From contig NZ_JARZHG010000002.1 of NCBI RefSeq assembly GCF_029946505.1, positions 186,001 to 250,000 of the forward strand: a DNA stretch of 64,000 nt. The letters run 5' to 3'. The notes under the pieces were generated by a model. That model was not told the DNA's origin. It made no database searches and saw nothing but the letters and a program-made list of their open reading frames with translations. Source of the DNA: Polyangium sp. y55x31 (lineage in GTDB: Bacteria > Myxococcota_A > Polyangia > Polyangiales > Polyangiaceae). A program made the position numbers and the translations under genes. Below are positions 28,139 to 35,982 of the stretch, piece after piece; within the stretch, counting starts at the first letter, position 1, and every line of letters begins with the position of its first letter.

Positions 28139-29185
28139 TCAACCGGCCGACGCGCGACGCCGGCGGCGTTTGCCATCCGTCCACGCACGAAGCGCGAATC
28201 GAAGAGGACGACCGCCCGTGAGCGCCGAGGCCACGTCCCACAAAGAGACGATTTCACTCGTGCCACGCGGATGGACGAACCAGACCGGCTCCCACGCCTC
28301 GGGCGCAAAGCGCGCCCGGAAGACGCGCAGGCCCTCGAAATCGTAGACGTTATGCCCGAGGCGCCGCAAGATCCGCAGGGGATGCGGCAAGGGCCCCGCG
28401 AACGGAACCAGGCCCATCGTCACCCGCCTGCACCCCGCGACGGCGAGCCATCGCATCGCCGCATCCACGAGGAGCTCCACGGTCCCGTTCGGCGCGTCGT
28501 CCGCGCGCAGAATGTCCTCGAAAAACCAGCCGCCTCGGCCGGGCACCGGCACCGCCGCGAGCAAGCCGACCAATCGATCGCCCCGCTCGGCCACGACGTA
28601 AAGCCGCTCGGACGGCCGGTAAAAGAGGTCCACCGCGAGCAAGAAGCCGAGCGGCCCGCCCCGCCGCCCCGCCAGCCATCCCGCCGCGAGCGCCGCGATC
28701 GAAGCCCCGAGCTCGCCCCCGAGCTCCTGCGCAGAAGCCACGCGCGCCCGAACACCTTTGGCCCGCGCGCGGCGGATCTGCTCGCGGAGGCTCCTGCGCC
28801 CGGCGAGCACGCGATCCCATTGCAGCGGATCCCAGATCGGCTGTCGGCCCAGGGGCAATCGCTCGAAAAAGGTGTCGTGCGGAAACGCCTCGACCGCACA
28901 AAACCCGGCGCGTCGCCCCGCCGCGCGCGCAGCCTGCACGAAAGCGCGCGCCACACGCCCCGTATCCTCGGGCGCGCAAAGCGGCGAGCCGACCGCGAGC
29001 CAAGCCCGGCCCGTATCCGCGAAAGCGACCCAGGCCCCCGCGCCGTCACTCCAAGCGCGCATCCCGGGCGCGAGGGACTGAAACGCCACGGTATCGCGCC
29101 CGAAGCAAAACACGGCCTCGGCGAGCGTGCTCGGCGCGGCGGCGCGCGGGGGAGGCGGCGCCGGGACCTCCGGGAAGCGGATCAT
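28139..29185 (-). CDS. DUF2156 protein (MprF C-terminal domain-like)
   Basis: A 348-residue cytoplasmic protein of the DUF2156 family, which has the GNAT-like fold of the phosphatidylglycerol lysyltransferase catalytic domain. Diagnostic segments are WVAFADTGRAWLAVGSPLCAPED, RRSLREQIRRARAKGV and DRLVGLLAAVPVPGRGGWFFEDILR. The transmembrane flippase of MprF is absent, so it is a stand-alone aminoacyl- or acyl-transferase-like protein of unknown substrate. Its ATG overlaps the upstream MarR gene's stop by 4 bases. Confidence 0.8.
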   Translation of the reverse strand: MIRFPEVPAPPPPRAAAPSTLAEAVFCFGRDTVAFQSLAPGMRAWSDGAGAWVAFADTGRAWLAVGSPLCAPEDTGRVARAFVQAARAAGRRAGFCAVEAFPHDTFFERLPLGRQPIWDPLQWDRVLAGRRSLREQIRRARAKGVRARVASAQELGGELGASIAALAAGWLAGRRGGPLGFLLAVDLFYRPSERLYVVAERGDRLVGLLAAVPVPGRGGWFFEDILRADDAPNGTVELLVDAAMRWLAVAGCRRVTMGLVPFAGPLPHPLRILRRLGHNVYDFEGLRVFRARFAPEAWEPVWFVHPRGTSEIVSLWDVASALTGGRPLRFALRAWTDGKRRRRRASAG

Positions 29186-29706
29186 GCCTTGCGCGAGCGC
29201 GACGGGGCAGGATCCCCTTCGAAAAACATGGGCGCAGGGCCATCGGACGCGCCAATGGCCGCAGCCACCCGCCCGAGGCCCCTCGCCAGGACCGCGCGCT
29301 CCTCCTCGGGCAAATCAGCGAGCGCCGCGATGAGCCTGACCTGGATCGGCTCCGGAGCCTCGCGCAAGAGCGCAGTCCCGGCAGGTGTGATGGCAATCTC
29401 AGCCCGGCGCGCATCCTCCGGAGAGGCGCGGCGGACCACGAGGCCCCGATCGACGAGGCGCGCGACCACAGCAGAGACGGAGCTCGGATCCGTGGCCGTA
29501 CGAGCAGCAAGCTCGGCGATGGAAAAGCTCCCGCCACTCGCAAGCTCGCCAAGGACGAAAAGCTGCGCCCCGCTCACGCCATGCGCCCTCTCCACAGCCG
29601 TAGCCGAGAGCCTGAGCGCCCGCACCACGCGCCGGAGGGCATCAAGCGCCGCGCCCACATCGGGGTCGGACGTGGCCGCCTCCGGTTTCGATCCATGGGA
29701 TCCCAT
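29182..29706 (-). CDS. MarR-family transcriptional regulator
   Basis: A 174-residue winged-helix regulator: LRLSATAVERAHGVSGAQLFVLGEL (helix 1-2), FSIAELAARTATDPSSVSAVVARLVDRGLVVRR (recognition helix and wing start), SPEDARRAEIAITPAG (wing). MarR proteins are dimeric repressors released by small ligands. It is the first gene of a pair with the DUF2156 gene and diverges from an alcohol dehydrogenase across 92 bases, which may hold its operator. A 14-base perfect palindrome covers its own start codon. Confidence 0.88.
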   Translation of the reverse strand: MGSHGSKPEAATSDPDVGAALDALRRVVRALRLSATAVERAHGVSGAQLFVLGELASGGSFSIAELAARTATDPSSVSAVVARLVDRGLVVRRASPEDARRAEIAITPAGTALLREAPEPIQVRLIAALADLPEEERAVLARGLGRVAAAIGASDGPAPMFFEGDPAPSRSRKA

Positions 29707-29707
29707 G
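29694..29707. promoter_or_regulatory. perfect palindrome CATGGGATCCCATG over the marR start codon
   Basis: Seven-base arms, exactly self-complementary, spanning codons 1-4 of the MarR gene. A second inverted repeat, TCGTG-AGCC-CACGA, lies at 29768-29781 closer to the dehydrogenase gene. Either could be a MarR operator; autoregulation through sites at the start codon is common in the family but not shown here. Confidence 0.3.
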
Positions 29708-29798
29708 CTTTCTCCGACAAGGTAGAGCCGGACGGGCCCGCCGGCAACCACCCGGCGCAGGGGATTCTCGTGAGCCCACGAACCGATATGCTCTGCAC

Positions 29799-30794
29799 AT
29801 GCGCGCCCTGGTCCTGACCGAGCCCCACCGCCCACTCGAGCTCGTCGAGCGTCCCGACCCCACGCCCGGCCCAGGCCAAGTGCTCCTCGGCGTGCGAGCC
29901 TGCGCAGTCTGCCGGACAGACCTCCACATCCTCGACGGCGAGCTCGCCGACCCCAAACTCCCCCTCATACCCGGCCATCAAATCGTGGGCAAAGTTCTCG
30001 CAGAAGTGCCGCTCCCAGGCCATCCCCCCCGCTTTTCCCCCGGCGCGCGTGTAGGCGTGCCCTGGCTCGGCTTCACCTGCGGAAAATGCGCCCACTGCCT
30101 CGCCGGCCGCGAGAACCTGTGCGACCAAGCGCGCTTCACCGGCTACCAGATCGACGGCGGATTCGCCGAGCGAGCCGTCGCCGACGCCCGCTATTGTTTC
30201 CCCATCCCAGAAGGATACCCAGACCTGCAAGCAGCCCCATTGCTCTGCGCCGGTCTCATCGGCTATCGAACGCTACGAATGGCAGGAGACGCCGAGCGCA
30301 TCGGCATCTACGGATTCGGCGCAGCAGCACATCTCGTGGTGCAAGTAGCGCGATACCAGGGGCGGCGCGTGTTCGGCTTCGTGAGGGAGGGCGACGAGAA
30401 GGCAAAAGAATTCGCCCTGCACATGGGAGCAGAATGGGCAGGCGCATCGAACGAGCCGCCCCCCGTGGAGCTCGACGCGGCGTTGATCTTCGCGCCCGCG
30501 GGGGAGCTCGTGCCGGCCGCGCTGCGCGCCGTACGAAAAGGAGGGACCGTGGTCTGCGGAGGAATCCACATGAGCGACATCCCTTCGTTCCCGTATTCGA
30601 TTCTATGGGGCGAGCGCGTGCTCAGGTCCGTAGCGAATCTGACGCGGAGAGACGGCGAGGAGTTCCTGGCGCTCGCGCCCCAGGTGCCCGTGCAGACCGA
30701 GGTGAACGTCTATCCGCTGGAAGAGGGCGCGGCGGCGCTCTCGGATTTACGGCACGGGCGATTCTCGGGGGCCGCAGTCCTGGTGGTCGAGTAA
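29799..30794 (+). CDS. zinc-dependent alcohol dehydrogenase
   Basis: A 331-residue medium-chain dehydrogenase. Catalytic zinc: Cys in VCRTDLHI and PGHQIVG (His-Gln where most have His-Glu). Structural zinc: the four-Cys lobe TCGKCAHCLAGRENLC. The nucleotide-binding region reads GIYGFGAAAHLVVQVA, with GFGAAA in place of the usual GxGxxG. It resembles the propanol-preferring AdhP/AdhA group, oxidising alcohols or reducing aldehydes with NAD(P). It diverges from the MarR regulator. A REP-like repeat pair begins just after its stop. Confidence 0.9.
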   Translation: MRALVLTEPHRPLELVERPDPTPGPGQVLLGVRACAVCRTDLHILDGELADPKLPLIPGHQIVGKVLAEVPLPGHPPRFSPGARVGVPWLGFTCGKCAHCLAGRENLCDQARFTGYQIDGGFAERAVADARYCFPIPEGYPDLQAAPLLCAGLIGYRTLRMAGDAERIGIYGFGAAAHLVVQVARYQGRRVFGFVREGDEKAKEFALHMGAEWAGASNEPPPVELDAALIFAPAGELVPAALRAVRKGGTVVCGGIHMSDIPSFPYSILWGERVLRSVANLTRRDGEEFLALAPQVPVQTEVNVYPLEEGAAALSDLRHGRFSGAAVLVVE

Positions 30795-30799
30795 GGGGG

Positions 30800-30913
30800 C
30801 GAAGCGTCGCGCCGGGGCGCCGCCCCGGACCCCGCGGGGGCTGTCCGCCCCTCGACCCGGACCAGCGCCAGCGCTGGACCATTTGGGGAAGAACTGCGCG
30901 ATGCGCAGTTCTT
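30800..30913 (+). repeat. REP-like palindromic element, left copy
   Basis: A chain of short inverted repeats after the dehydrogenase gene: CCGGGGCG/CGCCCCGG, a GGGG-CTGTCCG-CCCC step, the block CCCCTCGACCCGGACCAG (30848-30865), CCAGCGCCAGCGCTGG, and a terminal palindrome with 11-base arms (AAGAACTGCGC) at 30889-30913. The 18-base block is identical in the element at 56339-56446. Its inverted partner lies at 31005-31123. Confidence 0.7.
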
Positions 30914-31004
30914 CCCACAGGCCGGTGGCAAGACCATCGACGGCGTTGCCCATCGAACCGGCCCTGGTTGGCAGGATCGCTCGCCTGTCTTGACGCGGCC
31001 TGTT

Positions 31005-31123
31005 CGATGAACTGCGCATCGCGCAGTTCATCGACCCCGAGTCCAGCGCTTGCGCTGGTCCGGGTGCAGGGGCGGATAGCCCCTGCTGGGGCCTGGGGCA
31101 ACGCCCCAGCGAATCGGCTTCGC
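31005..31123 (-). repeat. REP-like palindromic element, right (inverted) copy
   Basis: The reverse complement of the left copy in order and sequence: a terminal palindrome with 13-base arms (CGATGAACTGCGC) at 31005-31033, CCAGCGCTTGCGCTGG, CCGGGTGCAGGGGC, GGGGCCTGGGGCAACGCCCC. The core GAACTGCGC-ATC-GCGCAGTTC is the exact complement of that in the left copy. The 91 bases between the copies (30914-31004) show no gene. The unit fills nearly all of the 385-base gap between dehydrogenase and HAD genes. Confidence 0.7.
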
Positions 31124-31179
31124 TCAGCTCTTCGCCGCCTCCCCTTCCCCACCCCGCCGCCCCCTGCCATCCTCCCGTC

Positions 31180-31782
31180 GTGTCTCCGAGGCCGCGGCTC
31201 GTCTTCTTCGACGTCATGGACACGCTCGTCCGCGACCCCTTCCACGACGTCATGCCCTCCTTCCTCGGGATGACCCTGCCCGAGCTGCTCCGGTACAAGC
31301 ACCCCACGGCCTGGGTCGACTTCGAGCTCGGGCGTATCGACGAGCGCACCTTCCTCGACCTGTTCCTGCCCGGTCGCTCCTTCGACGCCGAAGGCTTCTG
31401 CAAGGTCGTTCGCGAGAGCTACACCCTGCTCCCCGGCATCCACGAGCTACTCACGGACCTGCGCCGAAGCGCGCCCGACGTGCGGCTCTACGCACTCTCG
31501 AACTATCCACCCTGGTACGCCTGGATCGCAGAGCGCTGCGCACTCGACACGCTCCTCGACGGCGCGTTCGTCTCGTACGAGACCGGCGCACGCAAGCCCG
31601 ATCCCGAGGCCTACCTCGTCCCCTGTCGAAGGCTCGCCGAGCAGCCCGAGCAGGCGCTCTTCATCGACGATCGCGACAAGAACTGCGAGGGCGCCCGCGC
31701 CGTCGGCATGCAAGCGATCGAGTTCGACGGCGCCGAGAAGCTACGCGAAGAGCTCGCGCGGCGTGGGCTCGTCGCGCCCTAG
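31180..31782 (+). CDS. HAD-superfamily hydrolase
   Basis: A 200-residue HAD-like phosphatase. Motif I is FFDVMDTLV (nucleophile Asp; most HADs read DxDxT, here DVMDT), motif II ALSNYP, motif III Lys in GARKPDPEAY, motif IV FIDDRDKN. The cap is small and helical, as in the haloacid-dehalogenase/epoxide-hydrolase-N-like subgroup. The GTG start directly precedes motif I. The substrate is unknown; neighbours give no pathway clue. Confidence 0.85.
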   Translation: MSPRPRLVFFDVMDTLVRDPFHDVMPSFLGMTLPELLRYKHPTAWVDFELGRIDERTFLDLFLPGRSFDAEGFCKVVRESYTLLPGIHELLTDLRRSAPDVRLYALSNYPPWYAWIAERCALDTLLDGAFVSYETGARKPDPEAYLVPCRRLAEQPEQALFIDDRDKNCEGARAVGMQAIEFDGAEKLREELARRGLVAP

Positions 31783-31866
31783 GCAAACACGCGCGCGGAA
31801 TCTTGCAGGCCTTCCACCGCTGCTTCTATGCTGGCGCTGTTCTGCAGGGTTCATCCGCGGAGAGCC

Positions 31867-32418
31867 ATGTACGCGTCGCTGATCGAGCACGTTGGGACGG
31901 GGAAAATGATTCGCCTCGAGCGACGCCTGTCGGGCGAGCCGTCGCTGCACGGGTACCTCCTCGGCCTCGGGCCCGAGCTCGGGCTCATCCACTGCTTCGA
32001 TGACTTCGAACCCGACGGCTACACCCTCTTCCGCCTGGAAGACGTGCTCGCCCACGAGCGTGGCCCCCACGAAGAGCACTGGGACCGCATGCTCCGCAGC
32101 GAAGGCCTGCTCGGCGGGCTACGCCTGCCATTCGAGGTCGATCTCCGCGGCTTCCCCGCAGCGCTGCGCTCCATCCAGTCGCACCACGCCGACGTGATCG
32201 TCGAGTGCGAGGACGAGGGCGACGACGACGGCGACTTCTTCCTCGGTCGGCTGCTCGAGATCGGCGAGGAGACGATCGTGCTGCATTACGTGGACGCGCT
32301 CGGGCGCTGGGACGAGTCACCGACGCTGATCGCGGCCGAGCGGATCACGAAGGTGCAGTTCGACACGCCCTACCTGCGGCGCTTCATGCGGTACACGGAC
32401 CCGTTCCCGACGCACTGA
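31867..32418 (+). CDS. uncharacterised conserved-looking protein
   Basis: A 183-residue soluble protein with no recognised family. It has a beta-rich N-terminus (MYASLIEHVGTGKMIRLERR, then LIHCFDDFEPDGYTLFRLEDVL), an acidic stretch (ECEDEGDDDGDFF) and a second similar beta segment (GRLLEIGEETIVLHYVDALGRW). The two halves may be a duplicated small barrel. The ATG at 31867 follows GGAGAG; an ATG at 31828 adds 13 residues without a ribosome site. Its last 35 bases overlap the end of the convergent glgA. Confidence 0.65.
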   Translation: MYASLIEHVGTGKMIRLERRLSGEPSLHGYLLGLGPELGLIHCFDDFEPDGYTLFRLEDVLAHERGPHEEHWDRMLRSEGLLGGLRLPFEVDLRGFPAALRSIQSHHADVIVECEDEGDDDGDFFLGRLLEIGEETIVLHYVDALGRWDESPTLIAAERITKVQFDTPYLRRFMRYTDPFPTH

Positions 32419-33763
32419 GCCGACCATAGAGGTGCGCATGGAGGCTCGCCGGTCGATCCCATCCCGGCGAGGCACGAAGCACACGACGGCGTAACGACGC
32501 GCCGTCCGAGGTGCCGAGGTGCGCAAGAGCGCGGCGGACCGCGAGGACGAGCGCGTCCGCGGTCGGCGCATCGAAGAGGAAAGCCGTTCCGCGGCCCGGA
32601 TGCGCGTCTTCGTCGACGAGCGTGTCCACGAGGCCGCCCGTGCGCCGCGCGACGGGGACGGCGCCGTAGCGCTGGGCTTCGAGCTGCACGACGCCACAAG
32701 GCTCGAAGCGGGAGGGCATGATCAAGAGGTCCGCGGCCGCGAGGAGGCGACGCGCGCGCTCGTCGGAGACGGGGCCGAGGAAACGCGCATGCGCCGGGTG
32801 CGCGGCGGCCGCGTCGGCGAGGGCGCGTTCGAGCGGTTCGTCACCGGCGCCGGCCACGACGACGGTCACGCCGGCGCGGCAGAGCGCGGGGATCGCGGCC
32901 GCGACGAGGTCGGCGCCTTTCTGCGGGACGACGCGGCCGAGCGAGGCGACGAGCGGGCGCGTGCCCTCCGGATCGAGGCCGATCTCCGCGAGGAAGGCGC
33001 GCTTGCAGAGGGCCTTGCCCGCGAGATCGTCGGGGCCGAACGGCGCGGCGAGCGCCGGATCCCGCGCCGGATCCCAGGCCTCGACGTCGATGCCGTTGAC
33101 GATGCCGAGCACGCCGCGGCCCTCGCGCAAAGCCCGCGCGCGGAGCACGCCGTCGAGCAGCTCGCCGTATGCAGGATCGAGGATCTCGCGCGCGTACGTG
33201 GGCGAGACCGTGGTGACGGCGTCGGCCGCGAGGATGCCGGCCTTGAGCAGGTTCACGCGGCCGTGGAACTCGAGTGCGTCGGGCCGGAAGTGCGAGGCAT
33301 CGAGGCCGAGCAGCGCGAGCGTCTCCTCCGGGAAGATGCCCTGGAACGCGAGGTTGTGGATCGTGAGCACCGTGCGCGGGCGAGGGCCCGAAGCCTCGCG
33401 GAGGAGGTACGGGACGGCCGCGCCGGGCCAGTCGTGCACGTGCACGACGTCGAAGTCCCGGGCCATCGCCGCGGCGGCGCGCGCGAAGAGCGCGAAGCGA
33501 CGCGCGTTCTCGTGCTCGCCGTCGCCCTCGCGGCCGTAGACGCCGAGGTGCGCGGGGACGTCGGGGATCGAGACGACACGCGCGCGGACGCCGGGCGCGA
33601 TCGGGATCTGCGGATCGAGCGGCATGTTCGGAGGCGCGGGGATCACGACGGTGACGTCGTGGCCGAGGCGCGCGAGGGCGCGGGCTAGCCCGGCGACGCC
33701 GTCCGCGATGCCGCCGAAGCGGACGACGGGCGCGAGCTCGGCCGCGACGTGGAGGATCTTCAC
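32384..33763 (-). CDS. glgA: glycogen synthase (GT5, ADP/UDP-glucose)
   Basis: A 459-residue GT5 enzyme that adds glucose to alpha-1,4-glucan. The N-terminal domain begins VKILHVAAELAPVVRFGGIADG (family usually K-x-GGL; here RFGGI), with VVHVHDWPGAAVPYLL and TIHNLAFQG. The C-terminal domain has VASLGRVVPQKGADLV and MPSRFEPCGVVQLEAQRYG with the catalytic Glu. Start: GTG at 33763, 7 bases after the preceding gene's stop; the upstream extension is basic low complexity. It is about 20 residues shorter than typical. It sits downstream of surface lipoproteins with no other glycogen genes. Confidence 0.88.
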   Translation of the reverse strand: MKILHVAAELAPVVRFGGIADGVAGLARALARLGHDVTVVIPAPPNMPLDPQIPIAPGVRARVVSIPDVPAHLGVYGREGDGEHENARRFALFARAAAAMARDFDVVHVHDWPGAAVPYLLREASGPRPRTVLTIHNLAFQGIFPEETLALLGLDASHFRPDALEFHGRVNLLKAGILAADAVTTVSPTYAREILDPAYGELLDGVLRARALREGRGVLGIVNGIDVEAWDPARDPALAAPFGPDDLAGKALCKRAFLAEIGLDPEGTRPLVASLGRVVPQKGADLVAAAIPALCRAGVTVVVAGAGDEPLERALADAAAAHPAHARFLGPVSDERARRLLAAADLLIMPSRFEPCGVVQLEAQRYGAVPVARRTGGLVDTLVDEDAHPGRGTAFLFDAPTADALVLAVRRALAHLGTSDGASLRRRVLRASPGWDRPASLHAHLYGRLSASGTGPCTA

Positions 33764-33770
33764 GGGCGTT

Positions 33771-35231
33771 TCACGGCGGGCACTTGCCGCAGTCCGCGGG
33801 GCACGTGCACGCGGTTTCGCTGCCCTTGGTGCAGACGCCGTCGCCGCAGGTGCCAGCGCACACGCCGCAATCCGCGGCGCAATCACACGCGGTCTCGAAC
33901 GGCTGGCAGAGGCCGTCGCCGCAGAAGCCGGTGCAGTCCTCCGGGCAGCTCACGGCCTCGCTGCAGTGGCAGACGCCGTCGCCGCACTTGGGCCCGCAGT
34001 CCGCGACGCAGCTCGTGCACGTCTCGCCACTCTCACAAGCGCCGTTGCCGCAACACGCGCCGGTGCAGTCCGCCGGGCAGGTCAGGCACGTCTCGCCGAA
34101 GTCGCACTTGGCGTTGCCGCAACAAGCGCCGCAGTCCGCCGCGCAGGTCGAGCAGTTCTCGGTGCCGCCGCAGGACTTGTTGCCGCAGACCTCGCCGCAG
34201 TCCTTGGGGCAGTTCGACTTCGTCTCGCCGGCCGTGCAGTTGCCGTTGCCGCAGCCTGCGGGGCAGTCGGTCGGGCACTTGTCGTGGTTCTCGAAGTTCT
34301 GGCAGACGCCGTCGCCGCAGTTGGGGCAGCCGCCGCAGTCCTCGACGCACGCGCCGCAGAGGACCTCGTCCGGCTCGCAGGTGCCGTTGCCGCAGCAGTC
34401 GCAGTCGCCGTAACACGTCGAGCACGTCTCGCCGAAGTTGCAGGCGCCGTCGCCGCAGCACGCGCCGCAGTCCTGCGAGCAGGTGGAGCAGTTCTCGCCG
34501 AGGCTCGTGTCGCACGTGCCGTTCGGGCAACAAGCGCCGCAGTCCTGCGCGCAGTTCGCGCAGTTCTCGCTGAAGCCCGTGTCGCACGTGCCGTTGCCGC
34601 AGCACTTGCCGCAATCGCCCGGACAGCTCGCGCACGTCTCGGTGCCTTCGCAGACGGTGTCGCCGCAGTTGCACGGGCAGTCGGCGAGACAAGTGCCGCA
34701 CGACTCGCCGGGCACGCACGCGCCGTCGCCGCAGTTCGGCTGCGGGGCGCAAGAAGGCTCGCCGCTGCCCGGAGGATCCTCGACGCACACGTACCCCGTG
34801 GGGCAAGGATGCTCGAGACAAACACACGGCAGGCTGAGCGGGATCACGCCCGTCGTGCCCGCGGGGAACTCGGTGAAGATCGTCTCCGTGACGGTGAAAC
34901 CGTCGTCCCGCGCGAGGTCGAACGCAGCCGAGGCGCGGTGCTTCGTGCCCTCGGGATCCGAGAGCGAGATGCGGCGCGCGACGGGGAGCTCGGCCGCGCT
35001 CGCGACGAGGATGGTCTCGGTGACGTCGACGCGCTCCCCGGTCTCGACCTTCATCGTGACCGCGCGCAGGCGCGCCGCGCATTCGGTGCCGACGCCCATC
35101 ACGAGCGTGACGTCGGTGGTCGTCTGCGGCTCGACGTCGCTGCCGCAATGCAAACCGAACACGACGAGGAGGAGGGCGAGCGCCGCGAGGAGGACGCCGC
35201 GGAGCGCGAGAGGAGCGGGCGGCCGAGACAT
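33771..35231 (-). CDS. lipoprotein with 14 tandem Cys-rich repeats
   Basis: A 486-residue exported protein. A signal peptide with lipobox-like VFGLHC (Cys about 29) is followed by a beta-rich domain to about residue 140 (TTTDVTLVMGVGTECAARLR...), then about 14 consecutive repeats of 20-24 residues with pattern CGxGxC-x(4-6)-E-x-C-x2-C-x2-DC. Examples: CGNGTCEPDEVLCGACVEDC and CGDGVCTKGSETACTCPADC. About 100 cysteines are likely all disulfide-bonded at the cell surface. This differs from the usual myxobacterial CxxGxxxxGExCDDGN repeat. Function is unknown; adhesion or cell-surface structure is plausible. It is 46 bases from the upstream lipoprotein gene. Confidence 0.85.
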   Translation of the reverse strand: MSRPPAPLALRGVLLAALALLLVVFGLHCGSDVEPQTTTDVTLVMGVGTECAARLRAVTMKVETGERVDVTETILVASAAELPVARRISLSDPEGTKHRASAAFDLARDDGFTVTETIFTEFPAGTTGVIPLSLPCVCLEHPCPTGYVCVEDPPGSGEPSCAPQPNCGDGACVPGESCGTCLADCPCNCGDTVCEGTETCASCPGDCGKCCGNGTCDTGFSENCANCAQDCGACCPNGTCDTSLGENCSTCSQDCGACCGDGACNFGETCSTCYGDCDCCGNGTCEPDEVLCGACVEDCGGCPNCGDGVCQNFENHDKCPTDCPAGCGNGNCTAGETKSNCPKDCGEVCGNKSCGGTENCSTCAADCGACCGNAKCDFGETCLTCPADCTGACCGNGACESGETCTSCVADCGPKCGDGVCHCSEAVSCPEDCTGFCGDGLCQPFETACDCAADCGVCAGTCGDGVCTKGSETACTCPADCGKCPP

Positions 35232-35277
35232 GCCTCATGGTCGCGCCGATCGCGGCGCGCGCGCAATGCCAGCGGGC

Positions 35278-35982
35278 TCAGGTACCGAGCGCGCAAGCCG
35301 AGGAGAGCCTCGCGCCGCAACACGTCGAAGGCGCGCACGTCTGGCCCGTGGTCGTGAGGCCCACGCCGCACGAGAAGCCGGACGCGCATCCACACGAGGA
35401 CGGCCCCGCGTCGACGTCACCGCCGTCGCTGCCGCCCGCGTCGTCGATGCTCGCGTCACCCGCGTCGTCGCCGGTCCCCGCGTCTCCGTCCTCGCATCCA
35501 CACACGGAGCCGACGTGGAAGACGAGCTTGCGCGTCTGCGCTTCGCAGAAGTCGACGTTGATGGTCTGCACGTCGCCGAGGAGGGGCGGGAGCGCCGGCG
35601 GGCAAGCGAACTCCTTGCCCGGCCCCGCGTTCTCCTGGCCCTTCAAGGTCGCGAACGAGAGGACCTCGATGTCGATGCGATCCGAAGCAGGTTTGCCCGC
35701 GTCGCGCTTGAGGACGAAGCTCGCCGGGCTGTCCCCCGCGAGGTTGACGCAGAGCGCGGCGATCTCGGTGGTGCCTTTCGTGACCACGACACGCGCCGCG
35801 CCGGGCTTCGCAGGCGACTCGACGGGGACGAGCTCGACGAGGAGGTAACTCGGATCCTCGGCGACGTCCGATCCACACGCGGAGACGATCACGCCGGTGG
35901 CCACGGGGAGGAGCGCGCCGAGCGCGAGCGCGAACGCCGCGCGACGGCGAGCCGGGGGCATGTCGCGAGGGGCGCCCTGCAT
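35278..35982 (-). CDS. secreted lipoprotein with Asp/Gly-rich linker
   Basis: A 234-residue protein with signal peptide and lipobox (GVIVSAC, Cys about 36), an Ig-like beta domain (SYLLVELVPVE ... VLKRDAGKPASDRIDIEVLSF), a Ca-binding-like low-complexity stretch (DAGTGDDAGDASIDDAGGSD) and a Cys-rich tail. The ATG at 35982 overlaps the stop of the TPR/PEGA gene by one base (TGATG); an inner ATG at 35961 has no ribosome site. It shows the same layout (beta domain, then Cys-rich tail) as the next gene, suggesting they are functionally paired. Confidence 0.75.
   Translation of the reverse strand: MQGAPRDMPPARRRAAFALALGALLPVATGVIVSACGSDVAEDPSYLLVELVPVESPAKPGAARVVVTKGTTEIAALCVNLAGDSPASFVLKRDAGKPASDRIDIEVLSFATLKGQENAGPGKEFACPPALPPLLGDVQTINVDFCEAQTRKLVFHVGSVCGCEDGDAGTGDDAGDASIDDAGGSDGGDVDAGPSSCGCASGFSCGVGLTTTGQTCAPSTCCGARLSSACALGT

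Noticed and set aside
33784-35231. Periodic cysteine-codon repeats that look CRISPR-like at low resolution
   Set aside because: The units are contiguous, in frame and encode conserved CGxGxC blocks; there are no spacers and no cas genes.
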